From the NCBI GenBank assembly GCA_027886175.1, contig JAJNNQ010000137.1:3104001-3168000 (forward strand): DNA of 64,000 nt. The letters run 5' to 3'. A program made the position numbers and the translations under genes. The notes under the pieces were generated by a model. The model did not search any database, was not told where the DNA came from, and worked only from the letters and a program-made list of their open reading frames with translations. Source of the DNA: Phylloscopus collybita. Taxonomy: Eukaryota; Chordata; Aves; Passeriformes; Phylloscopidae. This document shows positions 1 through 11,556 of this stretch, piece after piece (position 1 is the first letter of the stretch; each line of letters starts with the position of its first letter).

Positions 1-31
1 TTTTTTGGGTGGTTTGTTATTTTTTTTTTTT
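1..31. repeat. T-rich low-complexity tract
   Basis: Two T runs, the second 12 bases long, separated by a short G/T spacer. Simple sequence cut by the window edge; nothing else can be said. Confidence 0.7.
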
Positions 32-1812
32 AATAAACATATGGCTGCTTAAGCAAACCTTCATGAGTTCATCTTCCCACTGTGAGAAAAGCTAAATCAT
101 GAACATGCAGACATTTGTACCACTGACCTCAGCATCACTGTCCCAGCTCAGCTAAGCAGTGCGGAGCACAGGGAACGTGCTGCTCCTCCTCACAGACCAC
201 TGGAGGAGGAAAAGCTCAGTCACACACCCAGATTGTCCAGGTACACTCACAAAATCCCAAACTGGGACACACTGAAAGCCCCTTCCTTCTCTTTTTCGCC
301 CAAATAAACCAATTCCTGACACCCAGCTTTAGAAATTCACTCTCCTACCTCCTCCACACACATTTCCATGTGGACTATTCACCCCAGGCCCCTTGACAAA
401 GGGCAGAAAGGAAGAGATCTGCTGGGTTTTCAATTTCCATTATCCCCATGTCGCTGACTGAAATGGGTCAAATGCCTGGTGACCTCAAATGCCTCCTTCC
501 CCCAGGGCTGAGGGAAGCCTGGTTCAGGTGGAGGTGTGTCTGGGATGGCTCCCACATGATGGGGTCTCAGCTGCCAGAAGCTGAGTTAATTCAGAGATCA
601 GCCTATGGGTGTTTTTTTCTGCACTGAAACCCCCATGAGCTATCACAGGTATCAGGACAGGGACAAATAAGCTGAGGACAGGATGGTTTATGGCCTTGCC
701 TAAGTACAACAGACTGAATCCAAATGCACTGAAGCCTTTATTTCCTTTCCATGGGGTTTGAATCTGGTCTATAAATAAGGCAGAAGGACAATGCTAATGA
801 CCAGGAACTGGGAAAACTGACAGAAGCTGCATAATTGAAATTTCTAATGAAGAGATCTGGCAGAAGCACCATCCTTCCCAATTTCACTACAAAATACATT
901 GCCAAGAATCACCTCGTTTTGATGGGGGAGGCAGGGAGAAAAAGAGCTGTTTTCAGGAGTTTTTATTTAATATTTTTATTTACTTAAACAATGCTTTAAT
1001 TGTTTTAAATAACAATGTCTGTAGTTGTCCTGACAGGGGGAGGAGGGACAGGGGAGCTGAAAAAGGAAGCTGGAGGATGCACGTTTCTTTTACTATTTCA
1101 CCCCTGTTGTAGATCAAAACATAAATAGTGTTACTGTAAGGGTGGGAGGGGAAAACCTGAGTAAATTCAGCCCTCAACACATGCACACTCCTTCAGGATG
1201 AGCAACTCCCACAACTGCATTTGTCTCTCTGTTTTCTGTGGGTAAGCAGGGCACAACCTTCTTCAAATCCCATTCACAAGTCAGAGCAGATCTCCATAAG
1301 CTTCAGCTGCTCTTTCTCGACATACCAGCCCCAAAATGCCTCCCCTCTCACTCAGGTTCTCCTCCCACCTCAGCTGTCCCTGAGTTTTGCTGCTGGTTTG
1401 GGTGGGAAAGAGGAGCAGCCTTCACCAGCACACAGAAACTCCACAGCAAAGCGAAACCACCACATCAAAAACCTCCTCGGAAGAAAATGCCCGGATCCCA
1501 GTGAAAAATTAATCATGTGTAGGTTTAGATTTGAAGCAGAAGCTAAGCTTCTTCTCCCACCAGAATGTGGAGTCGGGTTCCTGGGGATTTATGGCACCAG
1601 GTGATCCCAAATCTTGGCCCCTCTGGGAATGTGACATCCTGCTCCTGCCTGTGCTGTCCCTGAGTATCCCTGGGGTTTGTTACCTGCCATACAAAGTCAT
1701 GGGCTCATTAAAAGACCAAGCTGAACCAGGGCTTCACTTGTACCACTTGACACACCTGCACGGTTCAGGAAAGTCACTCCAGCTCTGTCTGAGTGCTTGT
1801 GATCTCCTTCCC
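32..1812. other. Unique non-coding sequence
   Basis: No repeat family, RNA gene or convincing exon was recognised. Short open frames occur on both strands, the longest about 136 codons near 1531-1941, but that frame runs into the CR1 fragment at 1813 and shows no domain. An A+T-rich patch lies at 955-1015. Confidence 0.55.
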
Positions 1813-1950
1813 CATCCCTGGAAGTGTTCCAGGCCAGGATCTGAGCAACCTGGCCTAGAGGAAAGTGTCCCTGACCATGGCAGGGTGGTTGGAACAATCT
1901 TTAAGAAGCCTTTCAACCCAAATCATTTTGTGATTCAATGATTCTGTGAA
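1813..1950 (+). mobile_element. CR1 LINE 3' fragment
   Basis: The block starts with the CR1 signature CATCCCTGGAAGTGTTCCAG, continues through a diverged 'aacctggcctagaggaaagtgtccctgaccatgg'-type stretch, and ends in 'CCAACCCAAATCATTTTGTG' plus a short ATTCTGTGA tail. This is the 3' end of avian CR1 in sense orientation. It is about 140 bp long, heavily 5'-truncated and non-functional. CR1 moves by target-primed reverse transcription and usually leaves such short copies. Confidence 0.9.
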
Positions 1951-2643
1951 AATTCTGCCGCCACCCTCTAGCATTTCTCTCTCCTTTACTTTTTGGGGCA
2001 TTAAAAAATAAAATTAAGGCCTCATATCTGGGCATTTTATATAGATTAGGGGTTAAATGTGGCCTCTCCAACAGTCATTTAGCCCAAAGGAGGCAACTGC
2101 TGTTGTGTGTTTGATCCCAAGGAAAGAACTGGGTACAAAGTGATGAGTTACTGCATCAGTGAGGACAGACAGAGATGAAATACTCCCCTGTTAAACCCAA
2201 GTAAAGCCCTGCTGTCAGTTCAGAGCTAGGAGTGCGTTTGTCAGAAGGGTTCCTTACTCACAAAAAACCCCAGAATAACTCCACAAAACACCTCAGCCAA
2301 AGCCCTACAACCAGCCTGCTTTGAGAATCCTCTTTCATGCTCAATCCCTGCCTCCGTGAGATGAGCTCACCAAACCCACACTCTCAGCAAATGGGTGCAT
2401 TTACAGTGGTGTGCCAGCCCTTCTGCTGGTTGGGGTGGACTGGGTTTGTTTGCTTGTCCAGAAACACGTGGGGCAGTGACCTTTGAGGCAGGAATTTCAC
2501 TTCCTGGCCTGGGTGGGCGGCCGCTCTGCAATGAAACATCCCAGCGTGATGAGAGAGGAGGAATCTGTGCTTGACTTAGAGCTGTTCTTCAGGGTTTAAG
2601 CTGCCTGCTGTACTCTTCCTGGATATTCCAAATGCCTCACACT
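1951..2643. other. Unique non-coding sequence
   Basis: No repeat or gene recognised. A NotI-like GCGGCCGC site sits near 2518-2525 in a small G+C-richer patch, but there is no CpG island. Confidence 0.5.
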
Positions 2644-2730
2644 TCACAGAATCATAGAATGGTTTGGGTTGGAAAAGATCTTAAAGACCATTTGCCAGAC
2701 ACTTTCCACCAGACCAGGTTGCTCCTGTAC
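2644..2730 (-). mobile_element. CR1 LINE 3' fragment
   Basis: Reads TCACAGAATCATAGAATGG then 'tttgggttggaaaagatcttaaagacca' on the plus strand, the reverse complement of the CR1 tail and 3' UTR. Similarity continues through 'cactttccaccagaccaggttgctc' and then fades. The 5' boundary of the copy, on the right, is uncertain. Confidence 0.88.
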
Positions 2731-4227
2731 ATTGCACTGACTCCCCCACTGCTTCATCAGCCCTAACTTGATCACAAAGCCCTTCAGTAACATGTGCCAG
2801 ACCTAAACACAGCTGAATCTGTACCTTAAACCTCCTTCCTTCTGCAGGAGGGAGACCTCTATGAGCTGCCCCCAGCCCCACACACCCCTCTCACCACAGA
2901 CTTATCTTATACCCACCTCCTTACCAGCACCTTTTTCTCAGGGTTTGTTTTTTTGTTTGTTTGGTTTTCTTTTCTTTTTCTTTTTTTTCCACTCAGGTGT
3001 TTCCTGCCTGAGATTGCAGTCCTGATGAGTCTGAGGTCTAACCCTTCACTTCTGCAGGTACACTCACACCCTCTCCCACATTACTACCAGTCTCTGGGAT
3101 CACCTCTTCAAACCAGCTTCAAACACCATTTCCCTGCCTCTCTAAATGATGAAACCCATGGGCAGCAGGTGGTGAGAAGTGCTTTTTGTTGCCATAGAAA
3201 ATTCTGGTAAACGTATCAGATAAAGAATCACTTTCTTTCAACTAAAAAATAAGGGTATTTTCTGAAGCAAAGTGATGGGGTTTGCTGTAGGGTCTGAAAT
3301 GGTTTAATAAAGCTGACCAATCATAATGACTCATCCATAAGGTTCCCACATACCCTCACATACCCTCATTCTCCCTGCAAACCAGATTTATCCACAGATC
3401 CACCCACAGTGGACACTGGAGACCAACACCTTTCTGCACCACATGAAGATGCCATGCTGCACTTTGGAAGCCCCAGGAAAGAACTGAATGGAAATGCATG
3501 GATCATCTTTAACTAAATTCCTACAAGACACAACAACAACGTTCAGGATCAAAACATCTTGTGTCGTGGACCAAAATATTTTCCATTAAAGAACTTAAAA
3601 AACCCTGACCATCTTCTGTATTTTGGAAAAGAAAACACCTTCATTTCTCTTGTTCTCTAAAGCCACCTGAGTCTGTAAACCCTGGTGCTTCCAGCTTAGA
3701 TCCTGTTGTTTTAACACTTTACCAGGGAGCAGCTCAGTGTGCCCAGGAAGAGCTGGAATCTTGCTACACACAAGGCTGCAACACCTCCTCCTTCTTCCCA
3801 TCTCCTTCTTTCACCTTTGCCACTTCCATATGTACCATTATCTTTGATAAGTTTGCTTTCACTCATGCGCATTGCAGATAAGAATGTATATTTATATAGA
3901 ATTAACTTATTTTTATGGATTCATGTGCAGTCTCATCCCCTGCTCCTGTCAGGGCAGTTTTAATCATGGAGACAGTCCTCCCACTCACATGTTTGCTGAA
4001 AATTATCATGTGATAAGTACAAAAGTTTTTTAATATCACTTTTGGATTTCTTTAAGTACCATGGAAGATGTTCTAACTTTCTCCTAGACGTCAAATCAAA
4101 TACTTTCCTTTAACTGTCCATGGTCTGGTAACACTGGATGAAAACTGATCTTTCTCATCACTGTGGGTGCCCTGTCTATGCCAGGAGGTGATATTTTGGT
4201 AAATGAATGCAGATTTCTCATTAAAAT
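2731..4227. other. Unique non-coding sequence with small simple repeats
   Basis: Contains a T/G pyrimidine-rich tract at about 2944-2990 and a two-copy 10-mer (CACATACCCT) at 3347-3367. Otherwise unique A+T-rich sequence with no recognisable exon. Confidence 0.5.
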
Positions 4228-4378
4228 CCCCTGGAAATGTCCGAGGCCAGGTTGGACAGGGCTTGGAACAACCTGGTCTAGTGGAAGGTGTCCCTGGCCA
4301 TAACAAGGGGTGGAACTGGATGATCTTTAAAGTCCCTTCTGATCCAAACCATTCTGTGATCTATGATTCTGAGAGAAT
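4228..4378 (+). mobile_element. CR1 LINE 3' fragment
   Basis: Contains the ordered CR1 3' landmarks: CCCCTGGAAATGTCCGAGGC, GGTTGGACAGGGCTTGGAAC, 'ctagtggaaggtgtccctggcc', 'ggatgatctttaaagtccc' and 'aaccattctgtgatctatga'. It is about 150 bp and 5'-truncated. The second half of the tail is mutated. Confidence 0.92.
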
Positions 4379-7199
4379 CAGGCTGAATATGATACATGGA
4401 TGGCCCCAAGTTTCATCATCTCCCTGTCCTCACTTGTTTATCAGCCAGAAACTTTTTTGTCTTTTGTCTTGGTATTTCCTATTTCCTATTTTGTACTTCC
4501 TGCAGATAAGAGGGACAATCAGGAAAAGAGGATACACTGCTTCACAATAAATGCCAAGCAAATTAAATGCCACAACAATTGAGGCAGTTGACTGCTGAGA
4601 AGCAATCCAGCCCCAAATGGGTCAAATGTGAGGTGGAAATGACCATTTTAAAAAAGAAACAAAACAGAAAGAAGCTCATGTTGAGCTTATCCCTTGCACA
4701 TCTCAGGGGTCTTTATGGCTCAGATAAATATCAAGAAATTCACCTGAGAGATAATTGAGCCCTACATCCTCACTACACGTGGCACTGTGGTGACAGAGAC
4801 AGGGGGCACAGTTTAGTGAAAGCTGCACCAGTTCCTTTTCATCTCACCCTGGGTACATCCTTTACAACTGTTCACTGATTCCACTCAGCATTTCTGCCCC
4901 AAAGGAGCAAACACAGCACATGTTCTTACACACAGGTGGAAATAAAAATATCCCCCCAAAAGGGATGTCACCACTCTGCCCCAGAAGACAGCTCTGAAGC
5001 AATGGTGTTACTAAAAGGAACGACACAAACCAGAGGAATTATCCATTGCTAAGACAGCTGGGTGTGATTTGAAAAGTAATTTGGGTCCCTTCCTCTCTCA
5101 CCACCACAGCTAATAAATGTTATCTCTGCTGCTGGATGTGATCTGGCTGCTGGTGAGAGATGAAAAATCTCCAACAGGCCCGATAAATAACAATATTAAC
5201 ACAAAGAAGCAAAAATGCAGATAAATCACAAAATCGACACAAACAAGCCGTGCTACAACACAAACACCGTGCAATTGGCTACAGAGAAGGGTTTGCAGCT
5301 TGGGCTGCCTTTGCCAATGTTTTCCTCCCAACCAGGAGCTGGATGCGAGGCAAGGAGGCAAACAGAGAACAACAGCACAAACTGTCAGTGAGTGTTTGCA
5401 GCCTGCTTCCCATGTCAATCAGCAGCAAGATCCAGGGAACGTTTCTGTGTGAGAACAGGCACACGAGCAACCCTGAGAGGGAACTGTGCAAAGCTCCTGG
5501 TACCTGTGACTACAGGCTCAAGGCTCTGATTAATCCTTTCCATGGTTTCACACATACAGGTTTTGGATGTTCATACTCCTGTACTGACTTTGTCTTCCTT
5601 TTCTGTTTTAAGAGTCACTTTCTCGAAGCTTAGGCAAAGAACAACACTCTGTTTACACAAATCCTGGCTTCAGCAAAATGGGAAGCAACAGCAGAACTTG
5701 CAGCCAAGTGTTTTAACTTGGATCCACAAACATATGCATTAAAAACGCCAAGAGCAGAACAGCCCTCCTGGCAGAGCCCTGGAAGGTGCTCCACACTTCA
5801 CCTCCCTCCCAGGCTGCTGCAGAGCTCTTTGCAATTAAACTCAGATAAGAAGAGAAGAAACCAAAAAGTTGCCATCAGAAGTTATATTCACCCTATCACT
5901 TCCTTCAGAACAAAGTGGAGGGATAAACAGAGACTAACCTGGAAAAGATCCCAAGGAAGAAAAACAAAAACTTGGCATGCTGGGAAACCTAAGCTTCTTC
6001 CCTTGTTCCCTCCATCCCTCCTTCCTTGTCTCTCCCTCTTTCCTTTGAGCTCTCCATCTCTGATGGGATACTGAACCACACAATGCTTCTGTGAGAAGCT
6101 CTGAGAGTCAACCAAGTGACTTTCTTTGAAAGGAAACACACTTGAGGCAGGAGAAAAAAAAAAAAAAAAAAGAAAAAAAAGTGCTACGATAGCTCCACCC
6201 TGGCAGTGTAATAACCCTCACAGCTCTCCTCAGGGTGGAAAAAAAAAAAATGGAAAGGTTTCCCCAGCATGAGTACAAAACCAGCCTGGGCACAGGGGGC
6301 TGCTGAGCTGCAGGGCAGAGGTTCAGGAGGGAGATCTGAATCTTCAGTAGGGCCTGAAAAAACAAACCATAAAATACATGTAAAAGTGAGGGGAAAGTCT
6401 AACTAAACTCTGCACTGACTGTTCCAGTGCAACTGCAGCATCATCTTAAGGCAGGGAGTCTTTCCAGGCCAAAACCTCTGCACAGGCTGAGCATCACTTG
6501 CTGAATTCACCTCATGTCCACTCAGGGTTGGCTCAAGAGCCAGGTGAGGAAAAGGAGGGGTCCAGCAGGGCTCAGGGAGCCTTGGCAAGGAAAGGCTGGC
6601 AGACGCCAAAGTCTCAAAGCTGAGACAGCAAAAAAAGACACAGAGGCAGCAGCAGTGGGATTCAGATCCAGATGTCAGGAGTTCAGGCAAGGGCAGCTCC
6701 ACGGTGAACTCCAGGAAAGCAGCATCTTAGGAGGTTGGCTGATACTTCCAGCTGGATGCAGTCCTGCTCCACCACAACCAGGTGGGACAAGAACATCCTT
6801 GGAGCAGGTGCTCCTCCCTGGTCCCTCAACTCTTCTCCTAAAGCTCATTCCCCGGAAACTCACAATTGCCTGGTGGCCTCAGCTGGGATGTGAAGTCCTT
6901 TCTTCAGTTAAAAAGAAGGATGAAAAGAGAAATACAAAAAAATTCATGCCCACAGGGCCTCAAGGACTTGGCTGTTCAAGAATAGAAAAGTTTGAACATT
7001 GCCCTTTTCACTGCAAATAGTTCTGCTGCTCCCCCTGCTTTTTTCTTTTTTATTTTTTTTTTTAATAACAAGTTCAGTGAAACTTTATCTCTTCCTGCCC
7101 TAGTAACCCTACTAAATAATCTGCTCTTAGCATGACTCAATTGAGTGGCTTTCAGCTGCTGAAGTCGGTTTTGTTTTGCTACTGTTCTTTCATCGAATT
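4379..7199. other. Unique non-coding sequence with A/T runs
   Basis: No gene or transposon recognised. Homopolymer-rich tracts lie at 6154-6180 (A18 and A8), 6240-6250 (A) and 7040-7064 (T). The stretch 5215-5530 is unique, carries scattered CpGs and is a weak candidate conserved element. Open frames of up to 168 codons (6514-7020) show no domain. Confidence 0.5.
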
Positions 7200-7257
7200 A
7201 AAAAAAAAAAAAAAAAGAAAGAAAGAAAGAAAGAAAAAAAAAGAAGAAGAAAAAAAG
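7200..7257. repeat. Purine tract: A-run with (GAAA)n and (GAA)n
   Basis: A run of about 17 A is followed by GAAA units, another A run and GAA units, giving 58 bases of pure purine on the plus strand. Simple sequence, probably grown by slippage. Confidence 0.9.
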
Positions 7258-7955
7258 GCTTGTAAAGAGCTTTCCCCCTCTGAAAAGTATCACACTCCTG
7301 GGGATTAAAGTACAGCCGAGAAGTTGGTTACTTGCCTTGTAGCTGCAATTAGAAAGGATCCGATGACACCCAAGAGCTGAACCCCACTGGCGCTCGATGT
7401 GCACGGAGGGAACTCAGCCGGGCTGGGGCTCCCAGTCCCCTCCTCCGAAAGGAAACGCAGCTCAAGCACTGCGGAGTGGAGGAGTGATGGAGGCCCTTCA
7501 TTCCCCTCTAACTGCCCAAACCTGCCCTCAAACTTATCGCAGCTCTTGTTTCTGGAACATTACGAACTCGACCCCAAAGCGATGCACCCAGGCGCTGCGA
7601 TACAGCATCGCATCTAAAACTGCACTTCCCGTCTCATCACATACTGCTGTAACCATCAACCACCTACAAATCGACACTGAGCCCGGCAGGAGAAAGGGTT
7701 TTCCCTCCCTATTTTCTCCGCTCTGTTCACTCTGTTGACTAAAACTGTTTGTGGCCGGTTTTCATTGTGTTTCTCACTTTCCCCTTTTCTCTGTTACATG
7801 AAGACACACGGGAGAAAACAATGCTCTGTTTCAAAGCCAGGAAAATGTGATGGCGAAACCACAAGCACTCACTAGAGACATCAGGTGTGTAGAAGCCGAA
7901 AGCAGTTTAGACTCCTATTTAAGGGGAAAATAACAAAATAATAAAGGCGGACAAG
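7258..7955. other. Upstream shoulder of the CpG island
   Basis: Unique sequence whose CpG content rises between about 7360 and 7640 relative to the A+T-rich flanks. Includes a weak TATA-like CTATTTAAGG at 7915-7924. No coding evidence. It may belong to the same regulatory region as the island that follows. Confidence 0.4.
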
Positions 7956-8213
7956 TTGCCACCTTTACAATCCCGTGACAAGCAGAACCGATGGCTGCAG
8001 CCGAGCGTCCGGCGACAGGGAAATGCCGACAGCACCAAGCAGTGCCCTCAACTTTCCGGGTGCTGCTGCACGGGTTCTCCCTCCGGAGATCCCACTCGGC
8101 CCCGGCACATCGCCCTGCAGCGGGACACCCTGCCCGGCCCTGCCCGCGCATCCCCCGCGCATCCCCCGCGCATCCCGCTCCGGTACCTGCTGCCCGCGCA
8201 GCGCGGCGCGGCT

Positions 8214-8290
8214 CGGCTCAGTCCGCTTCGGCTCAGTTCAGTCCGCTTCGGTTCAGTTCAGACCGCTTCGGCTCAGTTCAGCTCTGCTTG
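8214..8290. repeat. Short tandem repeat, about 25-bp unit
   Basis: Three imperfect copies of a unit containing CCGCTTCGGCTCAGTTCAG occur at the left edge of the larger minisatellite, differing by single bases (GGCTCAG or GGTTCAG, AGTCC or AGACC). The unit shares the GGCTCAG core with the array to its right, so both may have grown from one ancestor. Confidence 0.75.
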
Positions 8291-8704
8291 GCTTGAGCCT
8301 CGTCCCGCCCGGCACAGCCAAGCTCGGCTCTGCCTGGCTCGGCTCAGCCCGGCAAAGTCCGGCTCGGATCAACCCGGCTCTGCTGAGCTCCGCCCGACAC
8401 GGCCCGGCTCGGCACAGCCCAGCCCGGCTCGGAACAGCCCAGCCCAGCTCTGCTGAGCTCTGCCCGACACGGCCCGGCTCGGCACAGCCCAGCCCGGCTC
8501 TGCTGAGCTCCGCCCGACACGGCACAGCTCGGCACAGCCCAGCGCGGCTCGGCACAGCCCAGCCCGGCTCGGCACGGCACAGCCCAGCTCGGCTCGGCAC
8601 AGCCCAGCCCGGCTCGGCACAGCCCAGCCCGGCTCTGCTGAGCTCCGCCCGACACGGCCCGGCTCGGCACAGCCCAGCCCGGCTCGGCACAGCCCAGCCC
8701 GGCT
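8290..8704. repeat. Modular G+C-rich minisatellite
   Basis: Built from two modules. Module A is about 20 bp: CCCGGCTCGGCACAGCCCAG. Module B is about 30 bp and carries a GCTCTGCTGAGCTC core followed by CGCCCGACACGG. B cores begin at 8377, 8447, 8497 and 8632, and the gaps fit B plus two, one and about five A modules. The left end (8290-8370) is more diverged. Neither unit length is a multiple of three and neither adds stops, so several frames stay open and give long spurious proteins rich in Ala, Pro, Ser, Arg and Gly. Confidence 0.92.
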
Positions 8705-8796
8705 CAGCGCTGCCGCCGCCCCCGCAGGGAAGCAGCAGCGCACTCCGGGCCGCCCGCAGCCACCACCGCGGCTGCCCCTCGCTGCCTCTTCCTCCT

Positions 8797-8830
8797 CCCG
8801 GTCCCCGGCACCTCCCCCCTGCCCGCCCCC
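8797..8830 (-). other. Putative G-quadruplex motif
   Basis: Five C runs of three or more (8797-8799, 8803-8806, 8814-8819, 8822-8824, 8826-8830) are separated by 1-7 bases. The minus strand therefore meets the usual G3+N1-7 quadruplex rule. It lies inside the CpG island, where such motifs are common near promoters. Confidence 0.7.
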
Positions 8831-9001
8831 GGGTGTCCTCCGGTGTTTGCCCCCGCACATCCCGCTGCTGGGAGCTGAGCACCGTGCCCGTCCCGCACAG
8901 GACTCTCTCTGCCTTAGGGCTGGAGCACGGGGTCCCTGTTGCCGACAGCGAAATAGCGGCTTCAGTGAAACTCTCTCCCAGAATAATGAAATAGGACAAC
9001 C

Positions 9002-9004
<3 letters not shown>

Positions 9005-9050
<46 letters not shown>
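9005..9050. repeat. 46-base T homopolymer
   Basis: An uninterrupted T run directly downstream of the CpG island, followed by CCAGG. Length accuracy is doubtful because homopolymers this long are error-prone in sequencing and assembly. CR1 has no poly-A tail, so this is not a CR1 tail. Confidence 0.9.
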
Positions 9051-10718
9051 CCAGGCTGCAAAGTGTTGCTGTCGTGGCTGGCAGGGGGGCTTGCTGAGGG
9101 GATGCCTGCAGAGAAGTCCTTTCCTCATTCATCTCTCCCATTGGGTTATGTTCGTGGGCATAGGGGTTAGAAACCTCAGAGCAGGTGGTTGTGTGGAAGA
9201 AGGATGGGTGGTACCTGTTTGGTGCACCCCTTTCAGGGGCTGAGGGTGTCAAAAGTGAGTTTTGCTCAGGGTGTTCCCCAGGAGACCTTCTCAGCTCCAC
9301 AGGAATCATGGTTTCCTCCTGTGCTGTCATAAAAGGTGGACAAGTGAATTTGGAGCAGGAAACCGGCCCAGGAACATGGGAAAGGAGCCACAAGAAGGAG
9401 AGGAAACCCCAGAAATGTGGTGGCAAGGGATTCTGGAGAAGACAGTGGGAAATTCCCCTGCCCTCCAGGGCCCCACCAGCTGTGTAAGACTCCTGGGCTT
9501 TGCTGACAGACAAATCAATCTGATCACAGCTAAAGCAAGGAGACCCAAAGATGTCCTTCAGCTCCCTGGTGTACCCACACCAGGCCATGTTCAGCCGCCT
9601 TCTGTGGCTCCAAAGGCTCCAGTGAAGAATCTCAAATAGTGTTTCTCTAAAAGGCCAGTGTACAGAACAGGACACCTGCCACTTCTCTGAAAGATTTTTT
9701 GTTTGAGATCACCCAAATGAGGTGTCTAGAAATTTTAGAGCCTGTAAGTGTTCACTTGGAGCAGGCTGGGATGGCCCTTTGAATATTATTGTGATTATTC
9801 TGCCCGTGATGCTGATCTCTAAAATGTAAATTGTGCATTAAAGAAAAGGGAGGCATGGCAAAGGGAAAGGCTACTGGGATTTTGGGAAATCAGAGGAAAT
9901 TAATTACTTTCAAAGAGTGGTTCTTTCCTATTTTCTGGGACAATTAGAGCTGACTGTAATACCTGTTCCTGTCACTGGCAGGGGAAAAAAAGACATTTCA
10001 TGGGGCAGATGATTTTGCATTTTAATTGCTCACACCCCATTAACTTACACATCCATCCTTGCTGTCTGCATCAGAGTCCATTACACTGGGCTGTTGATAC
10101 AAAAGTACACAGAATAGGTTCTTTCACCCCAGCTGAAGGCGAGCTGTAAATAATTAAAAACTCCATGTATTCTCATCTCAACCTTAAAGTTTTCAGCTCT
10201 GTTGGTTGCTGATGCTGTTGCTGAAATTTGCACAGGAACCTGATGCTCGGGGGGCCGCATCCACCTGCACTTGGGCTGGGTGCAAGCTTTGGGCATTGTA
10301 CTGGCACATCCCCAGCTGGGATGCAGCCACGTGCTCTGTCCCCCTTTCCCTGACCCCCCATTGCTTCACTCACACAGATCAGATCCCACCCCTGGAAGTG
10401 TTGAAAACTGACACTGTTCAAGATTACAACAACACAGACTCCGAGTTCAGAAGGCTGACAATGACTCCAATCTTTATTACCCTGGAATTTCTTCACTTTA
10501 TACTGTTTTACAAAGAACCACTCAAGGGGTGGAAGAACGACAAACTTCTTCAAGTACATTGGTCAAGTCAGAGGGACATCAAGAAGAAGTCCCTCCTAAG
10601 GAAAGGAATGTAAACATAGGTTACAGTTTAGAGAACATGTCTCTTGTTGACAGAACAGTGTCTAGGAAAGAGTTTCAGAGAAACCCAAACATCACAGGCA
10701 TGAACCAGGGCTACATCA
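9051..10718. other. Unique non-coding sequence
   Basis: No repeat or domain recognised. Several open frames overlap at 9185-9675 on both strands, but one reads through the poly-T run and none resembles a known family. Confidence 0.5.
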
Positions 10719-10838
10719 AACCGGGTTGGATGGGGCTCTGAGTAACCTGGTCTAGTGGAAGGTGTCCCTGACCATGGCAGGGGGTTGGAACCAGATGATT
10801 TTTAAGGTCCTTTCCAACCCAAACCATCCTAGGAATCT
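10719..10838 (+). mobile_element. CR1 LINE 3' fragment
   Basis: Landmarks in order: GGTTGGATGGGGCTCTGAG, 'ctagtggaaggtgtccctgacc', 'ccagatgatttttaaggtcc', 'ccaacccaaaccatcc'. It is about 120 bp, and the terminal ATTCTGTG repeat is degraded to 'ggaatctgtcatctg'. Confidence 0.9.
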
Positions 10839-11292
10839 GTCATCTGGGAGAGAGAGCATGACACAGCAGGTGGCTACGTGAGGATCACTTTGCCTACAGG
10901 AACTTGGCAGATGTGTGAGTATTTAGGCTCAGGATTACTGTCCATGTATCACACACAAAACAGCACACCAGGCCACTCACCTCCAGTCTGGTAGAAGAAG
11001 GTTTGAGCCTGCATCCTCCCCCCAGCAAAACGTTTGGCTGTGCAACAAGAAGAGCTCAGATCAGGGAAAATTGTTGGCAAGACAAGCCAAGGATTCCAGC
11101 TCCTGCTGCAAGGGAAAATAAATCAACACGAGCCCTTTCTGAAGGGGCATTCACCCATCTTGTCACTGCAGACCTCTGGTGGCAGTGGTTCCACACCTGC
11201 CTGCCACAGCCTGTCCCAAAGTTGTTCTTCACTGCCCTTCATGTGTAACCCAAACCTTCCTTCTGGGATTGAAGCCCATTTCTTGTTACAGG

Positions 11293-11400
11293 GTCACAGA
11301 GCCACAGGATGGTTTGGATTGGAAAGGATCTTTAAGGGCTGTCAAGTCCACACCCCCTGCAATGAGCAGGGACATCTTCAGGTCCATCCTGTCCACCAGG
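11293..11400 (-). mobile_element. CR1 LINE 3' fragment, variant subfamily
   Basis: Reads TCACAGAGCCACAGGATGG, then 'tttggattggaaaggatctttaagggctgtcaagtccacaccccctgcaatgagcaggga'. This is the reverse complement of a CR1 3' end whose sequence inside the tail differs from the majority type here. The right boundary is approximate. Confidence 0.82.
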
Positions 11401-11434
11401 GATAGAGAGATCAGATTTTCCACTTCTTTCCACA

Positions 11435-11436
<2 letters not shown>

Positions 11437-11477
<41 letters not shown>
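11437..11477. repeat. 41-base T homopolymer
   Basis: Uninterrupted T run located about 35 bases beyond the 5' side of the minus-strand CR1 fragment. One of three T runs over 40 bases in this window. Confidence 0.9.
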
Positions 11478-11529
11478 CCACAGCAGCTTTTTATCATATT
11501 TAAAAGCTCTGTGGGCTGGGAGCTGCCAT

Positions 11530-11556
11530 ATTAATTACCCAGACTCAGGATAATTA
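11530..11556. repeat. Imperfect hairpin, copy of the repeat at 16124
   Basis: Matches 16124-16150 at 26 of 27 positions. In this copy the right arm carries one substitution and loses its last bases, so the stem is imperfect. The family is unknown to me. Confidence 0.7.

Larger units (their letters stand above)
7956..8990. promoter_or_regulatory. CpG island, candidate promoter
   Basis: This is the only long stretch in the window with dense CpG and very high G+C, in sharp contrast to both flanks. It includes three copies of a CCCGCGCATCCC-like 12-mer at about 8145-8176, a G+C-rich minisatellite (8214-8704) and C-rich runs (8797-8830). In vertebrates such islands usually mark promoters, often bidirectional. 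No first exon, start codon or splice donor can be assigned with confidence on either strand, so its gene may lie outside the window, or it may serve a non-coding RNA. Part of the CpG signal comes from the tandem repeat. Confidence 0.6.

Noticed and set aside
7975..8994. 339-codon plus-strand open frame, plus minus-strand frames of 230-291 codons over the same place
   Set aside because: They read through the A/B minisatellite, and the minus frames also through the poly-T run. The composition is repeat-driven, frames on both strands are open, and no domain is visible.
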